Shown: positions 1 to 10,713, counted from the first letter of the stretch. The stretch is DNA of 64,000 nucleotides from Pseudoalteromonas sp. T1lg48 (GCF_002964785.1 NZ_PQCC01000023.1:62001-126000); one strand, 5' to 3'. Notes: a model not told the origin generated them from the sequence alone. Translations and numbers: made by a program.

Positions 1-760
1 TCTTATGCATGATCAGTTTTGCAATTCCTTCACAGGTTTTCAGTGCCACATTACCGACAAAGCCTTCGCAGACAATCACGTCGGCCTTACCACTGAAAAT
101 ATCACTGCCCTCACTGTAACCGGTGTAATTAATGGTATTACAGCGCGTCATCAACTGAGCTGCCTCTTTGATACCCTCATGACCCTTAATGTCTTCGGAG
201 CCGATATTGAGCAAGCTGACCTTAGGGTGTTCAATGTCTTGCACCTCGCGCGCCACCACAGCACCCATGATCCCAAATTGATACAGGGTATGGGCATCGC
301 AATGAACATTGGCGCCAAGATCCAATAAGTAAACGGGTCGCTTGGTTTCGGTAGGCACCGAGGAGATCAACGCCGGGCGTTTGATGCCTGGCAGCATTTT
401 CAGTACATAATGGGCAATGGCGAATAACGCCCCGGTATTACCCGAGCTCACACAGGCCTGGGCTTCCCCGGATTTAACCAAATCAAGGGCCACACGCATA
501 GAGGCATCTTTTTTATTACGCAACGCGTACGCGGGTTCATCGGCATTGGTGACGATTTGCGTACAATGTTTGATTTTCAAGCGTGGGTGTTGCAGCGCGT
601 CTAAACGGGAAAGCTGCTCTTGAATTAGCGTTTCATTACCACAGAGGATCAGGGTAAGTGCCGGATGAAGGTGGACCGCTTCGACTGCGGCTGGGATAGA
701 TGAACGGGGGCCGTAATCGCCCCCCATCATATCTAACGCAATGGTTAGACTGCGTTGCAT
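1..760 (-). CDS. plsX: Phosphate acyltransferase PlsX (3' end beyond window)
   Basis: PlsX converts acyl-ACP to acyl-phosphate, the first step of phosphatidic acid synthesis through PlsXY, at the inner face of the cytoplasmic membrane. The reading frame is open from ATG at 758-760 to the left edge (253 codons), so the C-terminal quarter or so is missing. Visible family features are the N-terminal [11 protein letters not shown], the SSGNTGAL motif and the C-terminal [13 protein letters not shown]. The gene follows rpmF with an 11-bp gap in the usual yceD-rpmF-plsX order, so it is very probably in one operon with them. No frameshift is visible. Confidence 0.95.
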   Translation of the reverse strand, partial: MQRSLTIALDMMGGDYGPRSSIPAAVEAVHLHPALTLILCGNETLIQEQLSRLDALQHPRLKIKHCTQIVTNADEPAYALRNKKDASMRVALDLVKSGEAQACVSSGNTGALFAIAHYVLKMLPGIKRPALISSVPTETKRPVYLLDLGANVHCDAHTLYQFGIMGAVVAREVQDIEHPKVSLLNIGSEDIKGHEGIKEAAQLMTRCNTINYTGYSEGSDIFSGKADVIVCEGFVGNVALKTCEGIAKLIMHK

Positions 761-771
761 AAAGCAATCTC

Positions 772-942
772 TTACTTAGAAATTACTTTAACGCCTTTGT
801 AGTAGCCGTCTGCAGTGATGTGGTGACGACGGTGAGTTTCACCAGTCACTTTATCAACTGTTAGAGCTGGACCACTGATCGCATCGTGTGAACGACGCAT
901 ACCACGTCTTGCACGAGACTTCTTGCTTTTTTGTACCGCCAT
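772..942 (-). CDS. rpmF: 50S ribosomal protein L32
   Basis: This 56-residue basic protein begins [20 protein letters not shown] and ends [11 protein letters not shown], the typical form of bacterial L32 of the large ribosomal subunit. It lacks the zinc-binding cysteines found in some L32 variants, as in most gammaproteobacteria. It lies 10 bp after yceD and 11 bp before plsX, the classical order linking ribosome and phospholipid synthesis genes. A purine-rich Shine-Dalgarno (AGGAGAAGG on the minus strand) precedes the ATG. Confidence 0.97.
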   Translation of the reverse strand: MAVQKSKKSRARRGMRRSHDAISGPALTVDKVTGETHRRHHITADGYYKGVKVISK

Positions 943-952
943 TAGCCTTCTC

Positions 953-1477
953 CTAAGAATCTTTCTTAAGTTGTTTCAAAATTTCAAATGGATTTGGTTT
1001 TTCATCTTCTTCGTCGATTTTACCAAAGCTTTTTTGTTGCTCTGAGTAACGACAAGATGCTTCGTCATGCATAGGCACGATAGGAATGGCCAAAATCAAC
1101 TCATCTTCAACTAACTGTCGAAGGTTGACTTCTCCGTTCTCATCTAGCTCCACAACATCGTAGTAATCAGGGAGATGATCTGACTCTGCACCCATGCCAA
1201 CCGGCGTATACGCAAAGTCTTGTTCCAAATCCAACCCAAACTCTTCATTACAACGCTGACAAATAAGGGTTGCTCGGGCCTTTAAAGAACCACTTAGCAC
1301 AGTTAAACCTTGTTCATCCTGCTTGCAATGAATTTGTACCGCTACTTCACCACTTTTATCCAGCACAACTTGCTCGAATCGAGAAAGTTCTTCAAACATC
1401 ACCACGCCATCATAACTTAGCTGACGTTGTGCTGCCCTGCCCGGATCAAGGGTGACGGGAATCTTCACCTTTTGCAT
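953..1477 (-). CDS. yceD: YceD family protein (DUF177), 23S rRNA accumulation protein
   Basis: This 174-residue protein belongs to YceD/DUF177, which in other bacteria is needed for normal 23S rRNA levels. The start is set at the ATG at 1477 because the family begins with [12 protein letters not shown]. The frame is open 35 codons further upstream, but that extension is not family-like. A conserved CQRCNEEF motif lies in the middle and the C-terminus is acidic ([12 protein letters not shown]). It is the first gene of the yceD-rpmF-plsX operon and is transcribed divergently from maf. Confidence 0.93.
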   Translation of the reverse strand: MQKVKIPVTLDPGRAAQRQLSYDGVVMFEELSRFEQVVLDKSGEVAVQIHCKQDEQGLTVLSGSLKARATLICQRCNEEFGLDLEQDFAYTPVGMGAESDHLPDYYDVVELDENGEVNLRQLVEDELILAIPIVPMHDEASCRYSEQQKSFGKIDEEDEKPNPFEILKQLKKDS

Positions 1478-1597
1478 AGGGGCTGCATCATATAGATAGT
1501 TATCATTAGAGTCAAAATAAAATTCGACTTTCCTTTTGTTTTTCGCCCGATTGCGCCGTATTCTAGAGCCGATATTCAGCAATTCGATGATCGGGCA

Positions 1598-2185
1598 ATG
1601 AAAACAGCTTTTATCTTAGCCTCAAGTTCACCTTTTAGGCAGCAATTATTAAAAAAAATTATCCCTGAGTTTGACCATTTTGCACCCGAGATTGACGAGT
1701 CGGCTAAAGCCGGCGAACAACCGGAGCAACTGGTGCGCCGCCTGGCACTGGAAAAAGCGCAAACCGCCCGCAACCTTTATGATAACGGGCTTGTTATTGG
1801 CTCAGATCAAGTGGCATTGCATGGCGGCGACATCTTGGGTAAACCTCATACCGCGGCCAAGGCCGAAGCACAGCTGGCTCGTTTTAGCGGCGAGAAAGTG
1901 ACTTTTTTAACCTCTTTAGCGCTGTTAGATATAGAAACCGGCAAAAATGAGGTGATAGTCGAACCCTTTGAGGTCCATTTTCGCGACCTAAGCACCGAGC
2001 AAATCGCCCTCTATGTGGCCAAAGAACAACCGCTAAATTGCGCCGGTAGTTTTAAAAGCGAGGGATTGGGGATTTGTCTTTTTGAAGCACTGAAAGGCGA
2101 CGATCCTAACGCCCTGGTCGGTCTGCCACTGTTGCGCCTTAATCAGATGCTGTTAAAGTGGGGCATAGACCCATTGGCGCTTTAG
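1598..2185 (+). CDS. yceF: Maf-like nucleotide pyrophosphatase (YceF type, m7GTP pyrophosphatase)
   Basis: This 195-residue Maf-family protein has the N-terminal SSSPFRQQLL loop, E-D-ES (PEIDES), and the central VIGSDQVA with the catalytic-type aspartate. The family hydrolyses non-canonical or methylated nucleotides to monophosphates. The YceF branch, encoded next to yceD/rluC in E. coli, prefers m7GTP. The gene stands alone on the plus strand, divergent from yceD and convergent with the HAD phosphatase gene, whose 3' end lies 15 bp away. The substrate assignment is inferred from neighbourhood and the GSDQ motif. Confidence 0.88.
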   Translation: MKTAFILASSSPFRQQLLKKIIPEFDHFAPEIDESAKAGEQPEQLVRRLALEKAQTARNLYDNGLVIGSDQVALHGGDILGKPHTAAKAEAQLARFSGEKVTFLTSLALLDIETGKNEVIVEPFEVHFRDLSTEQIALYVAKEQPLNCAGSFKSEGLGICLFEALKGDDPNALVGLPLLRLNQMLLKWGIDPLAL

Positions 2186-2200
2186 AGCGCCAATGAATAG

Positions 2201-2851
2201 CTAAAATAACGCCAGTAACTCGGTGTAACTGTTTACCGTTGCTCTGGGGTTGAATAATGCCAATTCATCCTTGCTGTGCACACCAAAGGTTACACCTATG
2301 CTATCGACCGCGGCATTGGCTGCCAACTGCATATCGATTTGCGTATCCCCTATCATCACCGCCTGATGAGACGACAGTTGATAAAAATCAAGGATCTGCT
2401 CAAGCATCTGCGGGTGAGGTTTGGATTTAGCCTCACAGGCGGTTCGGGTTATATCAAAAAAGTGCCCCAAACCGGTTTCCCCCAGTAATCTATCTAAACC
2501 CTTACGGCTTTTGCCGGTCGCCACCGCCAGTGAGTACCCCTTTTGTTTGAGCGCGCTAAGCGTGCTTTCAACATCATTAAACAGTGGTGTCGGCGTAGTG
2601 TCGACGGCGATATAATGGTGCTTATACTGCTCCTCAAGCGCCTGATGGAACTCACTGTGCTCGGGAAACAGGGTGGCCACCGCGGTATCCAGGCTCAGGC
2701 CGATAATATTTTTGGCGCTAATGGGATCGGGCTCGGGCACACTGAGCGAACGGGCCGCGCTTTGCAGTGTCGCCACTATTTTCGGCACCGAATTCATAAT
2801 GGTGCCGTCCCAATCGAAAATTAGCAGTTCTTTATTAGGTATTTTGCTCAC
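2201..2851 (-). CDS. HAD-superfamily phosphatase (phosphoglycolate-phosphatase-like)
   Basis: The 216-residue protein shows HAD motif I (FDWDGTIMNS, residues about 13-22), motif II/III (AVATGKSRKG) and motif IV (MIGDTQIDMQLA). These describe a Mg-dependent phosphohydrolase of subfamily IA with a helical cap between residues 25 and 95. The start codon lies inside the 3' end of rluC (17-bp overlap), so the two are co-transcribed and probably translationally coupled. The family covers phosphoglycolate, pyrophosphate and sugar-phosphate substrates, and the exact one cannot be read from sequence. Confidence 0.85.
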   Translation of the reverse strand: MSKIPNKELLIFDWDGTIMNSVPKIVATLQSAARSLSVPEPDPISAKNIIGLSLDTAVATLFPEHSEFHQALEEQYKHHYIAVDTTPTPLFNDVESTLSALKQKGYSLAVATGKSRKGLDRLLGETGLGHFFDITRTACEAKSKPHPQMLEQILDFYQLSSHQAVMIGDTQIDMQLAANAAVDSIGVTFGVHSKDELALFNPRATVNSYTELLALF

Positions 2852-3796
2852 GTAAGCGTCCTAAACAATGTTCCAACGCCGCATCTAAAGGCGCTTCCAA
2901 TGCCATTGTGGTTTCGTTTTTAGGGTGGAAAAAACGCAGTTCGCGGGCATGCAAGAATAAACGGTTTAATCCCTGGGCACGCATTTGCGCATCAAAGGCC
3001 TGATCACCATATTTATCATCGCAGGCGATTGGGTGACCCTTACATTGGGTATGCACGCGGATTTGGTGCGTACGTCCGGTCACTGGCGAAGCCTGTACCA
3101 ATGAACAGTTCTCAAAACGCTCTAGAACGCGAAAACGGGTGTGTGACGCTTTACCGCGCTCATGATCAACGCGCACCACGCGCTCCCCAGATTGCAATGT
3201 GTTTTTATTCAAGGGTTCGTTTACGTTACGTACCTTGGCATCCCACTGCCCGGCTACCAAGGCCCAATAATTCTTTTCCATGGTTTTTTCGCGCAGTTGC
3301 TCATGCAAGGACTTCAAGACCGAGCGCTTTTTCGAGATCAATAGACAGCCGGAGGTATCACGGTCAAGACGATGCACCAACTCCAGGGTTTTGTCATTGG
3401 GCCGCAGTGCCCGCAATGCCTCAATAAGACCAAAACTCAGGCCGCTGCCGCCATGCACCGCCATACCAGCGGGCTTGTTGATAACGATCAGGTACTTATC
3501 TTCAAATAAGATGGCATCTCTAACTTGCTTACCTTATCCAGGTTGGTGGGTATCGGCTGTTCGGTGCGTTCGGCGATTTTAATGGGTGGGATACGTATCA
3601 TGTCGCCGCTTTGCAATTTATACACAGGCTTAACGCGTTTTTTGTTCACCCGCACCTCGCCCTTGCGCAAAATACGGTATACCGCACTTTTTGGCACCCC
3701 TTTGAGTTTGGTTATCAGAAAGTTATCAATGCGTTGTCCGCTGTAGTCTTCATCAACGGTTACAAAGCAAACCTGGGTGCCAATTGTCTCTTTCAT
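2835..3796 (-). pseudogene. rluC: 23S rRNA pseudouridine synthase RluC, split by a -1 frameshift
   Basis: RluC makes pseudouridines at 955, 2504 and 2580 (E. coli numbering) of 23S rRNA. The 5' part (3796 down to about 3518) encodes an S4 RNA-binding domain (GQRIDNFL...VPKSAVYRILRKGEVRVN). The 3' part (from about 3517) encodes the catalytic domain with HRLDRDTSGCLL, including the catalytic Asp. Reading stops at 3488 in the first frame. Inserting one C on the plus strand near 3517-3518 (GG instead of G on the coding strand) restores an uninterrupted, family-typical junction (LEDAILFEDKYLIVINKPAG). Everything else looks intact, so this is either a sequencing error or a very recent mutation. It is divergent from rne, as in E. 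coli. Confidence 0.85.
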
Positions 3797-4430
3797 TACC
3801 TAATCACTGATTTGAGTCATAATATTAGTTGCTTCTGCAGCGGTTTTAGTGGGATAATCACCCTTGTAAAACCTGTGCATAACACAAGATTTTACATCAC
3901 CTTTGGTTTTGACCAAAACTTGCGTGCAACACATTCTGGGAATGGCGATCATACAGATTCGAGCTCGTATTTCCACAGCTTTATCACCCAGAAACCACGT
4001 GACTGCAGTGACAAACAATGCGCGTAATAGATTGTTTGCTTGGCTGCGACCGCAAGTGGTGATTGGCCCAATTGGGCATAACAGGAAACGAATAATAGAA
4101 CATTAGGTCTTTTGCGCGCGGTTTCAGAGATAAAATGAACGCAAGCGAAGGTCCTGTAATTAAACAAAATCATAATGCTATCGACCACCATTTGGTGTAT
4201 CGGTAAACGACTATTACCTTGTTGCGCCGCCTGTCAGCGAATTGCTGACGGCATTAAACAAAGATGTGGTGTAGTGGCCCTGATTACTGCCAAACCACCG
4301 CCAAGGTAAATTAAAAACGTTAAGCTTTTTCGTTAAAAGCCCAGTCGTGAGACTGCACCTAAGACACAAGAAGAGCGCCGAATGACCCAAGTTAGGTCGG
4401 GCACTATGTACAGAATTTAAGAGTAACAAT
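3797..4430 (+). promoter_or_regulatory. Long rluC-rne intergenic region with structured rne leader
   Basis: There is no convincing gene in these 634 bp. In enterobacteria the rne mRNA has a long 5' leader with hairpins that RNase E itself recognises for feedback control. Here two hairpins are visible near the gene: 4229-4252 (GTCAGC/GCTGAC, extended by GCC/GGC with one bulged base) and about 4378-4404 (GACC/GGTC within GCC/GGC). A Shine-Dalgarno-like AAGAG precedes the rne ATG. The same interval must also hold the rluC promoter on the other strand. Autoregulation is inferred from the family. Confidence 0.5.
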
Positions 4431-7400
4431 ATGAAACGCATGCTAATCAATGCGACGCAGCAAGAAGAAATGCGCGTAGCACTGGTTGATGGCCAGCGCC
4501 TGTACGATCTAGATATCGAAAGCCCTGGACACGAACAAAAAAAAGCAAACATCTACAAGGGTAAAATTACCCGTATCGAACCTTCTCTTGAAGCCGCCTT
4601 TGTTGACTACGGCGCCGAACGCCACGGTTTCTTACCACTAAAAGAAATTGCCCGTACTTACTTCCCTAGCGGTTATACCTTCAGCGGTCGTCCTAATATC
4701 AAGGATGTGATCCGTGAAGGTCAGGAAGTCATTGTCCAGGTTGATAAAGAAGAACGCGGCCAAAAAGGCGCGGCACTGACCACCTTTATCAGCGTTGCCG
4801 GTAGCTACCTGGTATTAATGCCAAATAACCCTCGTGCCGGTGGTATTTCACGCCGTATCGAAGGGGATGAGCGTGCCGAACTGAAAGAAGCACTTAGTCG
4901 CCTGGACCTGCCTAAGGGCATGGGCCTGATCGTCCGTACCGCCGGTGTGGGTAAATCATACGAAGAGCTTGAGTACGATCTAAAAGCCCTGCTTGTTCAT
5001 TGGCAAGCGATTAAAGACGCGGCCGACAGCGGCAAGGCGCCTTTCTTAATTCATCAGGAAAGTAACGTTATTTTCCGTGCTATCCGCGACTATCTACGTC
5101 GGGATATCGGTGAAATCCTGATCGATAAACCACGCGTTTTCGAAGAAGCGAAAGCGCATATAGAGCGTTTCCGTCCGGACTTTATGAATCGCGTAAAGCT
5201 GTATCAAAACGATGTACCGCTATTTACGCACTATCAGATTGAAAGCCAAATCGAGTCTGCCTTCCAGCGCGAAGTGCGCCTGCCTTCTGGCGGTTCAATC
5301 GTGATTGACCCGACGGAAGCCCTTACCTCTATCGATATCAACTCGTCAAAAGCGACCAAGGGTAGCGATATCGAGGAAACGGCACTTAACACCAATTTAG
5401 AAGCGGCCGACGAAATCGCCCGCCAGTTACGCTTACGTGACCTAGGTGGTCTGATTGTTATCGACTTTATCGATATGACACCGCCGCGCCATCAGCGTGA
5501 AGTAGAAAACCGCCTGAAAGATGCCGCGCGCCAAGACCGTGCCCGTGTACAAATCGGTAAGATTTCTCGCTTTGGCCTATTGGAAATGTCACGTCAACGT
5601 TTGCGCCCTTCATTAGGTGAAGCGAGCCAAGGCAGCTGTCCACGTTGTAGTGGCCAGGGCACCATTCGTTCAAATGAATCAATTGCCCTGTCTATCCTTC
5701 GCTTAATCGAAGAAGAAGCAATCAAAGACAATACCGCTCAGGTTAACGCTCAGGTTCCGGTTGCCGTTGGCGCCTACCTGCTGAACGAAAAACGCCGTAG
5801 CGTCCAGCGCATCGAAAAACGTCATAATTGCGATGTGGTGATCATTCCAAATCAACATATGGAAACACCGCATTACGAAGTGGTACGTCTGCGTAAAGAC
5901 GAAACTCTTGAAACGGCAAGCTACGAGCAAATCATTGAGCCAGAGCCGGAAGCAATCGAATACTCTCGTGCGCCTACTTCACCACAACGTGAAGAGCCGG
6001 TGCTTAAGGGTGTGCTAATGCCACAAGAACCAGCCCCAGTGGCTCAGCCTAAGGCAGCCGCCACTAAGGCCCAGGTTTCTGCGCAACAAGGTCTGCTTGC
6101 GCGCATCGGCAAATGGCTCAAAGATCTATTCGGCGGCGAAGAGCAAGCCGAACAAGATAAGAAGTCGGGCAAAGAAGAGCAAAAAGAGCGTCGTTCTGGT
6201 GAGCGTCGTCGCAATAACCAACGTCGTCGCGGCAATCAGTCGCGTAACCGTGGCAAAGGACAGCAAAAAGCCAGCGATAAGCCAGAAGCGCCAAAGAGCG
6301 AAGGCACTGAGCAAAATCGCAGCGAAGAGCGCGGCGGTCAACGCGGTGGCGAACGCAGCGGTGAGCGTGGTGACAATCGCAATACGGACAACCGCAATAA
6401 ACGCCGTCGTTCGCAAAATCGTCGTCGCGACAACCGTAACGAGGACGCTGAAACGCTTAAAGACACCAATGTTGAAGCCAAAGAAGAGCAACAACAAGAG
6501 CAGGAGCAGCAACCTAAGCAGCGCCGTCAGCGCCGTAACCTACGCAAGAAGGTACGCGTGCCAAATAAAGCACAGGCAGAGCAAGCACTAGCGACCGAAG
6601 CTGCGGCCAATGTGGTTGAGCCTGCTATGGATGCAAAAGAGCAGCACGCCACGCCGGTTGTTGAAGCACCACAAGCATCGCCAGCGCAAGAACCGTTAGC
6701 AGATACTGCTCCAGTAGCTGAATCTCAAGTCGAAAAGGCATCGCCGAAGGCTGAGCCAAAAGCCACTGCTCAGGCAGATAAAGTACACGCCGAGAAGCAA
6801 GAAGGTGAAGAGCAAGCCGAGAGCGAAAAAGAAGGTCGCACTCGCACCCGTCGTTCACCGCGTCATCTGCGCGCCGCCGGTCAACGCCGTCGCCGTGAAA
6901 AGCAAGAAGGCGAAAGTGATAAGGCTGCCTTTGTTCCGGTCGCCGATCAGGCCATGGCGGAAGAAGCCAAACCAGATGTAACGCCTGTAGAGCGTTCAGC
7001 CGAGTCAACTGAACAACCGTCGGCGGAGCAAGCCGCTGTCGAAGTTGCACCGGTATCAAGCCAGGAGCCGAAGCAAGAAGCCCAGGAGCCAGAGGCAGAT
7101 AACGCCGAAAAGGTTACAGAAACCGTTGAGCCACAAGCCTCTGACGCCGTAAGCGAGACCGAAGTGGTTGCAGAAACACCTGTTGCCGCAAGCGAAGAGC
7201 CGTTGGAACAAGCCGCTGCCGAGCAAAACGATGTAGAACAAGAAGCTAGTGCCGACACTGAAGTTGAAGCCGAACCAGTCGTTGAAACGACCGCTGAACC
7301 AAAGGATGACACAGTTTCTGAAACGGTTGTGGAAACACCTGTTGTAGAAAATGTCGAGCCAACTGGTGAACCTGCCGATGAACCTGTCGATGAACCGGCT

Positions 7401-7694
7401 GTTGAAGTTGAAGCCGAAGCCGCTACGCCAAAAGCCGAGACCGCTGTGAAGGCCGTCATCGCCATTGGTCATGCCAGTGCTCCTATGACGCAGCCAGAAA
7501 CCAAGGCTCTGCAACCTCTAAGCGAATTGCCACAGCCTATGCCTGCCGAGCAGCGTGCCGCGGTTGTTAACAGTGGCTTGAAGCCAGGATCTGTTGCGCC
7601 GGTAAGCCATGCTCACTGTGGTGCAGCGACACCAAAAGCACCAAAAATGCCAGCGGAGCCAGTACCAGAAGTGGCTCAGGCAAGTGCCGAGTAA
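4431..7694 (+). CDS. rne: Ribonuclease E
   Basis: This is the 1087-residue endoribonuclease that initiates mRNA decay and processes rRNA and tRNA, and that organises the RNA degradosome at the inner membrane. The first 530 residues closely follow the E. coli enzyme: S1 domain ([20 protein letters not shown]), catalytic Asp about 302 in SIDIN and Asp about 345 in LIVIDFID, and the Zn-link cysteines C403 and C406 (CPRCSG). Residues after about 560 are low-complexity. First comes an Arg-rich stretch (about 585-680), then long Ala/Glu/Val/Pro repeats, and near the end the HASAPMTQ micro-motif (1014-1021), which resembles the C-terminal PNPase-binding segment. A membrane-targeting amphipathic helix is probably the [11 protein letters not shown] region near 560-570. 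Confidence 0.97.
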   Translation: MKRMLINATQQEEMRVALVDGQRLYDLDIESPGHEQKKANIYKGKITRIEPSLEAAFVDYGAERHGFLPLKEIARTYFPSGYTFSGRPNIKDVIREGQEVIVQVDKEERGQKGAALTTFISVAGSYLVLMPNNPRAGGISRRIEGDERAELKEALSRLDLPKGMGLIVRTAGVGKSYEELEYDLKALLVHWQAIKDAADSGKAPFLIHQESNVIFRAIRDYLRRDIGEILIDKPRVFEEAKAHIERFRPDFMNRVKLYQNDVPLFTHYQIESQIESAFQREVRLPSGGSIVIDPTEALTSIDINSSKATKGSDIEETALNTNLEAADEIARQLRLRDLGGLIVIDFIDMTPPRHQREVENRLKDAARQDRARVQIGKISRFGLLEMSRQRLRPSLGEASQGSCPRCSGQGTIRSNESIALSILRLIEEEAIKDNTAQVNAQVPVAVGAYLLNEKRRSVQRIEKRHNCDVVIIPNQHMETPHYEVVRLRKDETLETASYEQIIEPEPEAIEYSRAPTSPQREEPVLKGVLMPQEPAPVAQPKAAATKAQVSAQQGLLARIGKWLKDLFGGEEQAEQDKKSGKEEQKERRSGERRRNNQRRRGNQSRNRGKGQQKASDKPEAPKSEGTEQNRSEERGGQRGGERSGERGDNRNTDNRNKRRRSQNRRRDNRNEDAETLKDTNVEAKEEQQQEQEQQPKQRRQRRNLRKKVRVPNKAQAEQALATEAAANVVEPAMDAKEQHATPVVEAPQASPAQEPLADTAPVAESQVEKASPKAEPKATAQADKVHAEKQEGEEQAESEKEGRTRTRRSPRHLRAAGQRRRREKQEGESDKAAFVPVADQAMAEEAKPDVTPVERSAESTEQPSAEQAAVEVAPVSSQEPKQEAQEPEADNAEKVTETVEPQASDAVSETEVVAETPVAASEEPLEQAAAEQNDVEQEASADTEVEAEPVVETTAEPKDDTVSETVVETPVVENVEPTGEPADEPVDEPAVEVEAEAATPKAETAVKAVIAIGHASAPMTQPETKALQPLSELPQPMPAEQRAAVVNSGLKPGSVAPVSHAHCGAATPKAPKMPAEPVPEVAQASAE

Positions 7695-7707
7695 ACTAAG
7701 GTAAGAT

Positions 7708-7737
7708 AAAAAAGCCGCTGATATCAGCGGCTTTTTT
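7708..7737 (+). terminator. Rho-independent terminator after rne (bidirectional)
   Basis: A perfect hairpin with GCCGCTGA/TCAGCGGC arms is flanked by six A and six T. It lies 14 bp after the rne stop. It also faces the 3' end of the convergent yejK gene, so it can stop transcripts from both sides. Confidence 0.93.
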
Positions 7738-7803
7738 ATGTCTTCTACAACAGGGCGCCGCACTGTTAAGCGACAGCTCTAGGTCAAGGCGCAGGATTCT
7801 TCT

Positions 7804-8811
7804 CTACTCTTTACCCAACTGTTCAAGTTGATCTTTTAGATTCGGCGGAACGCCCTTAATAGTCAGTGTGTCATTAACCGGATCGTAAATAACCCTCTCA
7901 CCCAGGTGCTTGCGCTCAAACCCGACACTCACGCCCCCGCCCATGCCTGAAAGCTTTACCATGCCCGTCACTGTTTTCTTATCGACGGGGAAGGACTCGG
8001 CCAAATCATAATTTTGCTGTTGATAGAAATCGTTGAAGCTGTTTTCGTCATCCTTGCTAATGGCCTTACCGATTTCATCGATTTGCGCATCTTCACCACT
8101 GCTTAGACGGTCGTTACAATAATCAAAGACCTCGCGACGACGCTCGTCTTTTTCAGCCTTGTCTAAACCTTGCTCGCTTAAGTAGTCTTCAACGGCGTTC
8201 AGCATGGAGCGGCTTTGTTGTTTCGGGTCTATGCCCTCTTCGCAACCCAAAAAGTCTAAGAAGAAATCGGCAACCTTGCGCCCGGCTCGCCCCTTAATAA
8301 AAGAGATATAACGGTTATCGTCCGCTTGGGTGTCCCACGCCGCCAAGTCGATGCGCGCCGCAAGTTGCATGCGGGTAATATCCAGGTGACGAGACGACGC
8401 CAGATCAAGCTCAGAGGTAATGCTGTAATGCTCTTTAATATTGATTAGGGCAATTAAAATATAATCAACCGCGACATACTGATAGTGGCAAAACACCAGG
8501 TAGCCGGTTTCATTAAAGGCATATTTATCAAGCTCTTCTTTTAATACCGTGGCGGCCTGCTCGGTAACTTGCCAAAAGCCAAGTTCATGATTTCGGTAGC
8601 TTTGCATGGCACTCGCTACGACGCTGCTTTTGTCCGCACTGAAGGCACAAAAACCTTTGCCGGGCTTGCCGTTATAGGCGTGATGTAACTGCTCAATAAA
8701 CACATTAACACGCTCATTGATGGGCATTTCGTCATTGCGCAAGTGAATTTGGGTATTATCGCCATCTTTATCGACGTAATGTACAACCAGCTTCTTAACC
8801 TCAGTGGTCAT
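7804..8811 (-). CDS. yejK: Nucleoid-associated protein YejK (NdpA)
   Basis: The 335-residue length equals that of the E. coli protein. The N-terminus (VVHYVDKDG), the central GRAGRKVADFFLDFLGCEEG and the C-terminal RKHLGERVIYDPVNDTLTIKG match the NA37/NdpA family. These proteins are abundant and bind DNA at the nucleoid, and their precise role is unsettled. The gene is divergent from yejL-yejM, the same layout as in E. coli, and shares a 64-bp promoter gap with them. Confidence 0.93.
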   Translation of the reverse strand: MTTEVKKLVVHYVDKDGDNTQIHLRNDEMPINERVNVFIEQLHHAYNGKPGKGFCAFSADKSSVVASAMQSYRNHELGFWQVTEQAATVLKEELDKYAFNETGYLVFCHYQYVAVDYILIALINIKEHYSITSELDLASSRHLDITRMQLAARIDLAAWDTQADDNRYISFIKGRAGRKVADFFLDFLGCEEGIDPKQQSRSMLNAVEDYLSEQGLDKAEKDERRREVFDYCNDRLSSGEDAQIDEIGKAISKDDENSFNDFYQQQNYDLAESFPVDKKTVTGMVKLSGMGGGVSVGFERKHLGERVIYDPVNDTLTIKGVPPNLKDQLEQLGKE

Positions 8812-8875
8812 CTTTGTTTTTCACTCCTACGGTGTTAAAATACAAGGACATATATAAATCAGTAATGAACCACCG

Positions 8876-9088
8876 ATGCCAGCGTTATCCAAATATACCA
8901 ATGAAGAAGTAGAACAACTTGTCGACCAGCTTGTCGCTGTGCTTGCCGAAAAAAAGGCACCGGTTGATTTAAGCCTGATGTGTCTGGGCAATACTATCAC
9001 GCATATTATTAAAGAGCATGTGCCCGAGGCAAAAAGAGCCGCCGTAGCGCAAAACTTTGCCAATGCCCTGACGGATTCGTTGAAGTAA
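8876..9088 (+). CDS. yejL: YejL family protein (DUF1414)
   Basis: This 70-residue protein begins MPALSKYTNEEVEQLVDQL and contains HKAPVDLSLMCLGN-type family features (here KKAPVDLSLMCLGN). It matches the small conserved gammaproteobacterial YejL family, whose function is unknown. It precedes yejM by 4 bp, so the two share a transcript. Confidence 0.93.
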   Translation: MPALSKYTNEEVEQLVDQLVAVLAEKKAPVDLSLMCLGNTITHIIKEHVPEAKRAAVAQNFANALTDSLK

Positions 9089-9092
9089 CCCA

Positions 9093-10583
9093 ATGAACCT
9101 GACAACGCAAAATCAATTTTCTTCTCGAGTCAGTCAGTTACTCGCATGGGGCCACTGGTTTACCCTGGCTAATATTGGTCTTGCGTTGTTGCTCAGCCTT
9201 GCCTATTTATTTGCCGATGCGCCACCTAATACAGCTATCGGCACCTTCTATATGGTGGTGACTTGGTTAAGTCACACTGCCTTTATTACCTTTTTAGCCT
9301 TTGTGCTGACCATTTTTCCTCTGTCCCTGGTCTTCCCCTACCCCCGGCATATTCGCGGCATGGCCTCGGTGCTGGCCACTGTGGGTATGACGTTGTTGGC
9401 GGTGGATGCGTTTGTTTACTACAACCTGGGTTATCACCTCAATTACAGTGCCCTGGGCGAGATTTTATCGCTTTTTTGGCGCAATGTGAGTAACACCCCG
9501 GCACTATCAACGCTATTGGTCAGCGCCTTGGTGATGCTCATTTTAGCCTATCAACTTATCGTCAGTAATTATGCCTGGCATCACCTGGGCGATCTGAAAC
9601 GCTTGCGTATTGGTCGCACCATTACCAGTACCTTGGTGGTGTGTTTTGCCCTAAGCCACAGTATCCATATTTGGGCCGATGCCGAGCTAGAGTTTGATAT
9701 CACCAAGCAAGATAATATGCTGCCGCTGTCTTACCCGACTACGGCAAAATCCTTGCTGGCCAAAAATGATTTACTCGATCTTAAACGTTACGAGCAAGAA
9801 CGTTCGGTCAATGTTAACGCGCCGAATGTCAGCTTTGTGATGCCGGCGCAACTGCCTAGCTGTACCCTGCCCTCAGACGCTGCTGCGGTCGACATTCGCT
9901 TATTTAGCACCAAGGATGAATTAACCCGTTTTATTGACGCAAATCCGGCTCTGAAGCGGGTCGCCCCCATTTTACACCCGACCGACAATGACGACACGAT
10001 TTTCAATGCCCTGTACGGGCTACCCAGCTATTATCGCCAAAGCATGCGTAAGGATCATATCGATCCACTGTGGCGCCGCCCGCCTGTGACATTGCAAACA
10101 AGTTTGTCGCAGTTTGACTTTATCCACGACGATACCGACGCCTTGGTAAACGTCACGCTCGATGAACACGAAGCGGTAAAAGACACGCATATCGTCTTTG
10201 CCTTTACCCTTGCTAGCGAAGGCAAAGAGCGCGTCACTACCATTAACCAGCTGTGGAGTAACGACGCGCGTCTGCATGGCTTAGACCATATCGTCCAGCC
10301 CCAGGACATTCTTGCCACCGTGCTTGCCGAGCATTGGCAATGTCCGGAGCTCGGAGCCAGCGCACTAATTGCCAATAACATGCTCAGCAATGGCGCCAAG
10401 CCCAATATCAATTACTCGCAAGGGGTCTTTATCGCCCTACGCAAAGACCGTATTACCCTGTTAAGTAGCGATGGCAGCTATAAGCATATTTCCGCCAGCG
10501 AAGGTTTTAGTGTTGATCAAGAGCTTAATGTGCCGTATTTGATTCAGGGTCTTAAGCAGCTGAAACGCTTTAACGCCCAATAA
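9093..10583 (+). CDS. yejM: DUF3413 inner-membrane protein, YejM/PbgA/LapC-like
   Basis: In E. coli, YejM senses lipopolysaccharide and protects LpxC from or exposes it to FtsH/LapB proteolysis. Here a DUF3413 region with about five membrane helices (residues 15-200) is followed by a periplasmic domain. The protein is 496 residues, about 90 shorter than the enterobacterial form. The periplasmic half (from about 215) contains no clear sulfatase metal-site motif, which fits the family: that domain is catalytically inert. The position directly after yejL supports the name. Whether the shorter periplasmic domain still binds lipid A is open. Confidence 0.82.
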   Translation: MNLTTQNQFSSRVSQLLAWGHWFTLANIGLALLLSLAYLFADAPPNTAIGTFYMVVTWLSHTAFITFLAFVLTIFPLSLVFPYPRHIRGMASVLATVGMTLLAVDAFVYYNLGYHLNYSALGEILSLFWRNVSNTPALSTLLVSALVMLILAYQLIVSNYAWHHLGDLKRLRIGRTITSTLVVCFALSHSIHIWADAELEFDITKQDNMLPLSYPTTAKSLLAKNDLLDLKRYEQERSVNVNAPNVSFVMPAQLPSCTLPSDAAAVDIRLFSTKDELTRFIDANPALKRVAPILHPTDNDDTIFNALYGLPSYYRQSMRKDHIDPLWRRPPVTLQTSLSQFDFIHDDTDALVNVTLDEHEAVKDTHIVFAFTLASEGKERVTTINQLWSNDARLHGLDHIVQPQDILATVLAEHWQCPELGASALIANNMLSNGAKPNINYSQGVFIALRKDRITLLSSDGSYKHISASEGFSVDQELNVPYLIQGLKQLKRFNAQ

Positions 10584-10713
10584 GCGGGGGTTTTTGACCC
10601 TAATCATAAAAAACCATCTTGCTTTCATACCTTTGTCTTACTTTCGTGACATTCAATTTTAGTTCATCTATATTGGACTAGGAATGAGAATAATAATTAA
10701 GCGAGGTGAAACA

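Noticed and set aside
3488..3796. Programmed ribosomal frameshifting in rluC
   Set aside because: No slippery heptamer or following stem was seen at the junction, and RluC is not known to use frameshifting. A missing base explains it better.
6947..7514. Long minus-strand open frames (172 and 152 codons) inside rne
   Set aside because: They are antisense shadows of the Glu/Val/Ala repeat region of RNase E, giving Ser/Thr/Ala- and Phe/Arg-rich low-complexity translations with no family features.
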